From Pomphorhynchus laevis (taxonomy: Eukaryota > Acanthocephala > Palaeacanthocephala > Echinorhynchida > Pomphorhynchidae): a DNA stretch of 64,000 bases. The DNA lies in contig WNNJ02003295.1 of the NCBI GenBank assembly GCA_012934845.2, forward strand, positions 62,001 to 126,000. The letters are read 5' to 3'. The notes under the pieces are model-generated. The model made no database searches, had not been told where the DNA came from, and saw only the letters and a program-made list of their open reading frames with translations. The translations under genes and the position numbers were made by a program. This document shows, in pieces, positions 56,802-64,000 of the stretch (within the stretch, counting starts at the first letter, position 1; each line of letters begins with the position of its first letter).

Positions 56802-59800
56802 ATGGAGGCAACGATTGCGACAATGGAAGAACCACCTTTATGGTCAGCTGTGTTTACTTATGTAAATTTTATCACTCTGTACATATTTGGAATATTGAGA
56901 GACATCATTCATCGATTTATGCGATCAGCATTACGAAAATCTAGCAAGAATATTTATTCACAAATTGTAAGTTCTTTTTGCAAGGATTAATTATTCCTGT
57001 AATTTTCATTATAGGACTTTGTTCCACTCTTTCAAAGTTTTGAGTCATTTTATACTAGAAATATATACTCACGAGTACGAGATTGTTTTTCAAGACCTGT
57101 TTGCAGTTCACCCGGCGTTGTAATGAAAATAAAACATCAAATTCACACCGACTGCAATTCCTCAGCGCTAAAGTAAAATACCTTTTTTGATTATAACATC
57201 TAAACAAAAATTTTAGATTGAATGATCCGGTGAAGGAAGTTATAAATTTCGGTTCATATAACTACCTCGGATTCGCTAAAAATTCCGGCAAATGTGTTTC
57301 TGATAGCATCGATTGCATTAAAAGATTTGGCATTGCTCAGTGTTCGGCTAACAGGGAATACGGTATCTATGACAATTTGTTTTTACTGAATTTACCATTT
57401 CTCTGATATCCTGTATATCAGTTCATTTTTGTATTGATATATTTTTTAAAATACAAAGCAATAAAGTTTCGTCTTTTCATTAAAAACGCTTGCTCGTGTA
57501 AGACAAAGGTTTGCTCTTTTGTGTTTGTATAAGCAATTTATTTATACTCCATTTGATTTAATTTAATTTAGTTATTGTCTGTTATTATATCACGGATCAT
57601 GTGATTTACAAATATCCTTGAGATAAAATGTTTTATCACGAAATGCTACATCTGCGAATGTTTGCAACAAAGAAATACTGATGGTCAGCTGTGAAAATTT
57701 TATCAGCCGTTATTTTATAGTGTAGTACGTATTTGACTCATTGTGAGGGCAATCGTGCGATCAAGATTTACCTTAAAACGGAATTGTTTCTTATCAATTA
57801 ACGACGTAACAAGTAACTAAGCATATCTCTAAATATAGATAATTGATTTTTCTTTAATTTTCGAATTTCCTCATTTTGAACGGAATCGCTATCAAAACCG
57901 CTAACAAAATACAACATTTGAGTACTGTTCGCTCATAACCATAACCCAATGATGTTGCGGTTAATGTCGCGGTTATCCAGAAAGCCTTATTATTAACAAA
58001 ACCAAAGCCATATAGTAGGTAGGGGCATCTATAGTAGCCCAATTATAGCTGACTTATTTTTAAGCTTTATCTTATATGAATTTGTTCATAACTGTGTAAA
58101 AACTAAATCTAAACAATATAAATATATGAAATATATGTTTCGATACATTGATGATATATGTGTATTTAATTCTAATAATTTTTATTCAATTAGTGAACAA
58201 ATTTATCCAGAAAGCCTTATTCTTAACAAAACCAATATTAATGATAAAGAAAGTGTATATCTAGATATGAACATTAAATTAACATTAACTAAGCTACTAT
58301 TAATTTATATCGTAAAGATGACATATTTAAATTTACAAGAAACATATTTTTGCATGAGCATTCATGCATACCATATAATATAAAATATAATACATTAAAT
58401 AATGAAATTTTAAGAATTGCAACAATATGTAATGATATTGGCTTTCTTCAAAATCATTTAAATAATTTAATAGATACATATTTTAAACTAGGTTACTATA
58501 AAAATAACATCAAACAAAAAATAGTAAAATATAGCACAATAATATTAAAAATAAATTTAGAATCATTAGCGTAAAAGTTTTATGGATCATTTAATATGCT
58601 TTGTATTAGAATAAGTTACTTGGAATCAAATTTCATCAGAGGAAATACATCATTAGCATTAATTTGGCCCCTTGGCCATGTTTGGTCGAGGAATATGAGC
58701 CGATATGTGATAACATAGCAGTTCTTCGTGATGACCTCTAATCCTTATTCTAATATAACATCAATTATTTATTAGTCAATTTCTAAATTTGACTTTTATT
58801 TTAAATTTCATTTTTAAATATTAACTTCATATAATTTTATATTATATATGATCTATATATAATTATATATTATATATATTTTATATTTTATATATTTATA
58901 TTCATTTATATATGATTTACATTACCCCACATTTTTAACTAGATCACTATAAAAATTCCATCAAACAGAAAATAGTAAAAATATAAATCAACATAATAAT
59001 ATTAAAAATAAATTTAAAATCATAAGCGGAAAATGTTTATGTATTGGTAATAAAAAATATACTTTGTATAAGAATAATATACTAGATAGTTTTATCAGAG
59101 GAAATACATCATTAGCATGTATTTGGCCCCACTGCTATCTCGTGTCGAAGGATATGGGTCGAAACATGATAACATATCAGTTCCTCCTGATGACCTCTAA
59201 TCCTTATTCTGATACAACGCCAATTATTTATTAGTCAATTCATAAAAATTGATTTTATTTAAAATTTCAATTTTTTCAATTTTTAGGAATTAGTGGCCGA
59301 AACCTGATAGCATAGAAGTTCCTCATGATGACCTCTAATCCTTATTTTGATACATCGTAAATTATTTATTATTAAATTCATTAAAATTGATTTAAAAATT
59401 TCAATTTTTTATTTAAACTTGTTATAAATTATATAAAATGATATAAATTATATAAAATGATATATAATTATATTTACAATATAATTATTTGTAAATTTAT
59501 GTAAAATTAATATGATTAATTATAAAAATGTATTTTCTAATCATTAGCTTAATTAAGGTTATACAAGTCTACATGCGAGAACTGAACGAAAAGTTGCGAA
59601 TTTTATCGGATCTGAAGATGCAATTGTATTCGGGATGGGATTTGCTACTAATTCAACAAGCATTCCAACGCTTGTTGGGAAGGTGATAACTACATTGTTA
59701 TATTCGACGATATGCTTACCTCTTGCATTTTACAGGGCTGTCTTATTCTTAGTGACGAATTAAATCACTCGTCGATTGTGCTGGGATGCAAACTATCTGG

Positions 59801-59829
59801 TGCTGTCATTAAAGTGTTTCGTCATAATG
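56802..59829 (+). CDS. lace: serine palmitoyltransferase subunit 2 (SPTLC2/lace), 5' five exons
   Basis: Exons 56802-56966, 57015-57172, 57217-57362, 59558-59682 and 59736-59829 give 229 codons in phase, with GT-AG introns of 48, 44, 2195 and 53 bp. A membrane helix at residues about 16-37 ([20 protein letters not shown]) precedes [68 protein letters not shown] and [20 protein letters not shown], all hallmark blocks of SPT subunit 2. The enzyme condenses serine and palmitoyl-CoA in the ER, the first step of sphingolipid synthesis, using pyridoxal phosphate. The PLP-binding lysine lies in later exons, which were not found before 64000. The next donor (AATG/GTAAAA) is good, so the following intron would exceed 4.1 kb. 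A 5' gene fragment cannot be excluded. Confidence 0.88.
57985..58800 (+). mobile_element. Naiad-like PLE fragment N7 in lace intron 3
   Basis: The RT end is readable: [43 protein letters not shown], then [20 protein letters not shown] and [20 protein letters not shown]. The 3' end follows, including the structured segment and GAATTGACTAATAAATAA-type sequence in sense orientation. It has the same orientation as lace. It is 5'-truncated just before the IADLF block. Confidence 0.82.
58638..58739 (+). ncRNA. candidate structured RNA at Naiad 3' end (N7)
   Basis: 102 nt, with GAGGAAATACATCATTAGCA, TTGGCCCC, AACATAGCAGTTC and GATGACCTCT kept. The CTGCTATG partner is altered (TTGGCCATG), so the second stem is weakened. 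Confidence 0.45.
58940..59280 (+). mobile_element. Naiad-like PLE fragment N8 (3' end)
   Basis: Starts with the last part of the RT tail (AAAAATTCCATCAAACAGAA onward) and carries a full 3' end with the structured segment at 59097-59198 and TTTATTAGTCAATTCATAAA. It lies directly downstream of N7 in the same orientation. Confidence 0.8.
59097..59198 (+). ncRNA. candidate structured RNA at Naiad 3' end (N8)
   Basis: 102 nt. The AAATACAT hairpin is perfect. Both crossing stems are present with a few mismatches (GGCCCC against GGGTC; CTGCTATC against CATATCAG). Confidence 0.48.
59285..59400 (+). mobile_element. Naiad-like PLE fragment N9 (3' end only)
   Basis: Only the last half of the structured segment (59285-59336, GGCCGAAACCTGATAGCATA onward) and the following 3' sequence. 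Third successive Naiad 3' end in the same orientation within lace intron 3. Confidence 0.75.
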
Positions 59830-60635
59830 GTAAAATTATTTTATTTACATGACCTACTTTTTAATATAATTTTAATAACATTATTTTTAAGTTCTGTATT
59901 TCAAAAGCTGCTATTTTTATACAAAGGAAAATAGCAGATTTTTCCATGTGGATGTTTATTCATACCAACTTGTTATTTCAATTACATGAATTTTTGTTCT
60001 TAAATTCTACTTTTAGTTAAAATTTTAATCTTTACTCCATTAATGCAACTTTATTCATATATAAATTATTTATAATTAAAGTTTATTTAGTTGCATTTTG
60101 TTTATTGCTTATATTTACAACTAATCAATAAATAATGCTAGCTTTTGCATTACAGAACATTTGAACATTTTAAACATTTTTTAAAATTTAAACATTTCAT
60201 CAGAACATTTTGAACATTTGCAGTGAAAGTTCTTACTAAATATGATAAAATAAATTTAATTTCAATTAAATTTTATATTAATTATATTAAATTCTATAAT
60301 AATATAATTTTATAATTATATTTATATTTATTTATAAAATCTTTATGAAACGAAGAATAGTATTTTTATTTAATACAACAAAACGTTAATGCCCGATATT
60401 TCAATAGCTACTGCTATCATCGTCAGGAAACTTACCAAATATATTCAAAATAAATATATTTGATTATATTTTAATAATAAATAAATATTGAATAATATTT
60501 GGGAAAACTCACTATAATAACAGATTTTCTTAATGCATAAATAGAAATGTGTACCTAATAAGAAAAATAGCTAATAAACACAAAATGTACAAATGCCATC
60601 CATCCAACTTCTTCATATCGTGTCTTCTTATATCG
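59830..60635 (+). other. lace: start of lace intron 5 (or 3' flank)
   Basis: A+T-rich; no exon recognised. Near 60.39-60.43 kb the motif ATAGCTACTGCTATCATCGT recalls the interior of F1. Confidence 0.45.
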
Positions 60636-60639
60636 ATGA

Positions 60640-60745
60640 AGTGAAAGCAGTTCCCTCCAGCTAACACCAACAAGTCCATTTCCGACTGAGCCCCACAGGG
60701 CCTTTCACCCACCTGAAGGTCCAATCGAAGCGCACGATGGACAAA
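60640..60745 (-). mobile_element. LINE-A 3' fragment
   Basis: TTTCCGACTGAGCCCCACAG, GGCCTTTCACCC and GGTCCAATCGAAGCGCACGA match the LINE-A1 3' region (CTTCCGACTGAACCACCGGG, AATCCAATCGGCGCGGAC). About 100 bp. Confidence 0.7.
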
Positions 60746-60848
60746 CTTAATGTTTCTGCACTTTACTTTGTACTAGAGTTTCAAAAGGTCAATAAAGTTT
60801 ACCATAAAAATTATCACAATTGTTTCTTACCTTCAGTTCTTTATAAAT

Positions 60849-61765
60849 ATGAATGTGGGAAATCGTTATAAGATAATAACTGACGCAGTGGCTAAGGGCT
60901 CTCAGCTGGGTCCAGCACTCGCGGATTTGTTCATGACTAAACGAAAAGAAGATATTTACCAGTATCTCCCGAACCTACGACACTTGTGGTTTATATCGAC
61001 GACATGTTTGCTGTATTTGACAAAGGCCTAGTAGCGTTTGATGTAATACCGATGCCAATCGGAAAGATGCACCAGCAAATGATGGATGTTCAAGTCTATA
61101 GACATTTACGATCAATGCACACGACGGCATATAGACAACCCCTCATACCATGGGCACTACCTCCTTGGTCATCTCATAGACCCGCCGAGCATAAGATATT
61201 TGCTGATACACACTTATTCGAAGAGATTGATTATTCTTCAGCAATACGCCTACCAAACGCGCTGAGAGCTACACAATTCGAAAGATGTTACATAACTGTA
61301 ACTACTCAAAATGAACGATTATAAAGATGTATAAAAAAGCGAATTGTTCTCGTAGTACAATACCTAGCACCTCGAAAAACACGCCTAAACGGTGCATTAG
61401 CTCTTGTAATATATCAAAGACTTTCTCATGAATAAACTAAAGAGAAAATGCTATAAATTTTGCAGGCAGCTTAATGTTTACTATAAGAGAGGTGCCACTC
61501 TTGACGGGATTTTAAAACGCAAACCTCACAAACAAAACAGTAGCGCCGTGTATGCTATACCTTATGTTAATTTTAATAGAACATATGCTGGTAAGACCAA
61601 ACAAGGTCTTGCCATGAGAATCTACCAACATAAGAATGGTTTAAAACGACATGACACGTCGTCGGTACTATTTAATCACGTCATCTCAACCGATCATAAG
61701 ATTGCATTTGAGAAATCGGAAACGGTACTAAGAGAACAGAGGCTAAATCGCAGATTAGTACTTTA
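60849..61765 (+). mobile_element. canonical PLE: RT end and C-terminal GIY-YIG
   Basis: The RT part has AVAKGSQLGPALADLFM and VVYIDDMFAVFDKG, the PLE version of the catalytic box. The endonuclease is at 61428-61766 (112 codons uninterrupted): MNKLKRKCYKFCRQLNVYYK, SAVYAIPYVNFNRTYAGKTK, GLAMRIYQHKNGLKRHDTSS and LREQRLNRRL. The first strand pair (SAVYAIP...RTYAGKT) corresponds to GIY...YIG with conservative changes. The endonuclease is C-terminal, so this is a Penelope/Neptune-type PLE and not a Naiad. The RT is broken in places and the piece is 5'-truncated. It lies downstream of the last lace exon found. Confidence 0.78.
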
Positions 61766-61770
61766 GTCGA

Positions 61771-62555
61771 TATATATAAACAACAGCGAGACCATGAAGA
61801 GAAATAAATCGAACTGGAACCTCACATTTTCCTCTCAAAATGTTAGCACATGTACGACAAAGATGTTCAGGGAGGTGTTGAGATCTACTCTACCTACAGT
61901 ATGAATGATCCTGGTAAGATTCTTTGAAGAGTACTGCTTGGACAGCCCAAATATTGGTTGAAAAAAAAACAATTTGTCTATTTTTTCTACGTGATGATTG
62001 GGCATATAAAGATATTTTTGAATATTGGAAAATATTTTGAATATTTTCTAATATTCAATTTTAAACATATTTTTTATATACTTGGTTACCGTTACCGTAA
62101 ACTTGTCATGTATAGACGTAAGTGCCTCGTGGATTTTGAATAATTTATCACAGATTACCGAATTTGTTATTTGCAAATTCTTGGTTAAAAATATATAGCT
62201 CACATTGCAGCTCAACCTTTTCAGTTCCGCTTGCGGAAAATAGTTAATCTTTCTGATTTCAGTACAACTGAAAAATCTAACTGATAGAAATATAAGTGAT
62301 TACAGCTTATCTGATCGTATTTTGTAGCATATAAATGATTTTATAAATAAGAAACCTGATATTGATAGTAATGACATCTCGGTTCAACGCCTACTTCCAA
62401 TCAATTATTCATTTTCATCAACAGTTTTCTGAACCTAATGAACTTCAACGAATTTCAAAGACGAACAATAACAAGTTATTGCAATTTACAGGGATAACTA
62501 CAATATTATTCCGATTTCGCGAATTTCGAGCTTATAATACTCAATAATTGTGAAA
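61771..62555. other. region without recognised features
   Basis: A+T-rich with some G+C-richer scraps near 61.8-61.9 kb; no lace exon, ORF motif or RNA gene seen. Confidence 0.4.
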
Positions 62556-62559
62556 ATGA

Positions 62560-63510
62560 GTACCAATCGTGTTATTAAACATTCCCGAACCATCAACAAT
62601 CATACCATCGATACTACTAATTGCGTCAAGTACTTTGAACATCTTGTTGCTTGTGATACTGAAGGTTGTGATGCCTGAGCAAGAGTAACAATCCACAATA
62701 TTTCTTTCATTTGTCAGTTAGCGCTTTTACGGCCTCGTCAATTGACACTAATTCGATTAGATATTTAGCTACTAATGATCCCAATAATTCGATGACAAAT
62801 AATACAAGCAGCATTGATATATCTAACTTAAATAGATTTGTCCTCCCTCGTTGCTCAACCCCTCCGTAGATACCTCCTCGTACCTCTTTGATCCATGATC
62901 AGACCAGTTCTGTTGCTCTGTTGCCATCAAGTTATCGAAACCAACTTCCCAGAAATTAACTATCTCATTCCTTTTTCTTGCTTTCTCTCATCACTACTCA
63001 AAGCACAATTATCTACAATTACATTCATCTATAAGACTCTTATATCAACATTTTGCTTCTAATAATCCAACTACATCATAAAGGGAATACAAATTCCCTT
63101 TTTGTCAACCCAACACTTTATACCAATGAACATACATAAACCATCACATTCCCATTATTCTCTTAATTCACCTCTTAAATGAGCACATTTAAACTTTTCC
63201 ATCCTCATAAACGCCATGTTTTTCCCAATAGTTGCATAATTTTGAAATATACCTCTTTCTGGTTCTGATCAAGTGATCAATCTCGATTTGATCACGATGC
63301 TAACGCTGTTCGCTCCATTCTTAAACTTCTAAATCCAGTAATAAAAGACCATTAACTTTTCAATGAAATCAAACACTTATCTCTCATTTGTTTAAGATCA
63401 CTCTTCAGTGATACAACCTACCCTCCTTTATTTAAAGTTATCCTAAAAGATAGCTTTAAAGCCTCCTCCATTCTGTTCAGACGCTTTGTGCTACTATCTT
63501 CTACTCAAAC
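62560..63510 (+). mobile_element. possible LINE ORF1 relic
   Basis: A Cys-containing stretch (NCVKYFEHLVACDTEGCDA) near 62.62-62.68 kb is followed, near 63.3-63.5 kb, by a stretch resembling the LILKDS...SILFRR pattern found in ORF1 proteins of CR1/L2-type LINEs (YPPLFKVILKDSFKASSILF). Composition is richer in C than the surroundings, on the plus strand. The frames are much broken. It might be the missing ORF1 of a LINE-B relative, but the evidence is thin. Confidence 0.35.
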
Positions 63511-63654
63511 TATATAATGTTTCCTGATCGCTCCGCATCTAGCATTGCCAACCTCGCATCCATCGTAATGAGAAACTTGTGACCATAACAGTGAAGCTTC
63601 CTTAGCAATCAAACATATTAATTTTCGTGTCGTCCGCATCCGACCCCAAATTCG

Positions 63655-63745
63655 ATGGATGAAAAATGTCATTTTCGATATATGGGAAAATGTCATTTTC
63701 GATGGCTGAGAAAATGACATCTTCGATGGGTTTGGAAACGGTATT
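63655..63745. repeat. short tandem repeat, ~27-bp unit
   Basis: Three imperfect copies of GAAAATGTCATTTTCGAT followed by about nine variable bases. A minus-strand open frame across it reads as a repeated K/M-T-F pattern and is not taken as a gene. Confidence 0.6.
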
Positions 63746-63884
63746 TTTGAAAATTAGTATAATTATTAAAGTAATGGTCATAACATGAATGAGGTTATTA
63801 AATAAAATAGCATTGTTCACAATGGTACAGTTAATTGTTAAATCACATTGTTTCGTTGTTAACTTTTAATATCAACATAAGTCG

Positions 63885-64000
63885 AAAATACTTGAAGCGT
63901 TAGTAAAATTAATTAATCTTATATTCGAAAAAAGATATACATATATATGTTATAATAATTATAACGCATATCTAACAAAAATTAAACCATCAAGTAAATA
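63885..64000 (+). mobile_element. Naiad-like PLE fragment N10 (cut by window edge)
   Basis: Reads EALVKLINLIFEKRYTYICY, then NNYNAYLTKIKPSSKY, the RT middle part as in N2 and N4. It starts abruptly and continues past the window end, so its extent is unknown. Confidence 0.78.

Noticed and set aside
57854-58042. 62-codon minus-strand frame in lace intron 3
   Set aside because: Lies in intron/PLE border sequence without motif or conservation elsewhere in the window.
63505-63820. Two overlapping minus-strand frames near the right edge
   Set aside because: They cross a short tandem repeat that explains their repeated residues; no domain is seen.
1-64000. tRNA, rRNA or snRNA genes
   Set aside because: Scanned by eye for T-loop and anticodon-arm patterns and rRNA cores; nothing convincing. 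A covariance-model scan would be needed to exclude decayed copies.

Overview
The window is AT-rich eukaryotic DNA, most likely from an arthropod or another small invertebrate. It holds one recognisable host gene, the 5' part of the serine palmitoyltransferase subunit 2 gene (SPTLC2, lace in Drosophila). Its five exons (56802-59829) are joined in part by very short introns of 48, 44 and 53 bp. The clade is not resolved. Almost everything else is transposable-element sequence in many states of decay, and no bacterial-type operons, rRNA, tRNA or CRISPR arrays were seen.

Layout. 1-358: a ~115-bp minisatellite. 360-590: the tail of a canonical Penelope-like element (PLE). 890-3770: a G+C-richer CR1/L2-like LINE (LINE-B, minus). 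5.5-8.1 kb: a Naiad-like PLE piece, a composite of three foldback elements, and a LINE-A ORF1 relic. 9.6-22.8 kb: a long repeated block (SD-A then SD-B) interrupted by a full-length LINE-A (11010-14853, 11-bp target duplication), an old LTR-retrotransposon fossil (about 15.0-18.1 kb) and a Naiad copy (19715-21550) flanked by 390-bp direct repeats. The same SD-A/SD-B order recurs at 51.5-55.2 kb without these insertions. 24.1-25.5 kb: a LINE relic with a hAT-like element inside. 26.6-33.8 kb: three LINE-A copies, two of them head to head. 33.9-41.4 kb: Naiad copies, including the fullest one (36.2-38.9 kb, GIY-YIG endonuclease upstream of the reverse transcriptase), and an inverted copy of the foldback composite. 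41.4-47.3 kb: decayed LINE-A, Naiad and canonical PLE pieces. 47360-51215: the best-preserved LINE-A. 55.6-56.7 kb: a ~100-bp minisatellite just upstream of lace. 56.8-59.8 kb: lace, whose third intron carries three Naiad 3' ends. 59.8-64 kb: the next lace intron or flank, with a canonical PLE, LINE scraps and the start of another Naiad.

The main families are: (1) LINE-A, an APE-endonuclease LINE of about 3.85 kb with a CCHC-knuckle ORF1, an EN-RT ORF2, almost no 5' UTR and a simple-repeat tail; (2) Naiad-like PLEs with N-terminal GIY-YIG, in at least ten places; (3) canonical PLEs with C-terminal GIY-YIG, three relics; (4) several foldback/MITE families.

The most interesting signals are a conserved ~103-nt potentially pseudoknotted segment at Naiad 3' ends, seen six times; the 390-bp direct repeat around one Naiad copy, single-copy in the paralogous block; and the two collinear repeat blocks that act as natural filled and empty sites. 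All identities are from reading motifs and comparing copies by eye. No database search was possible.
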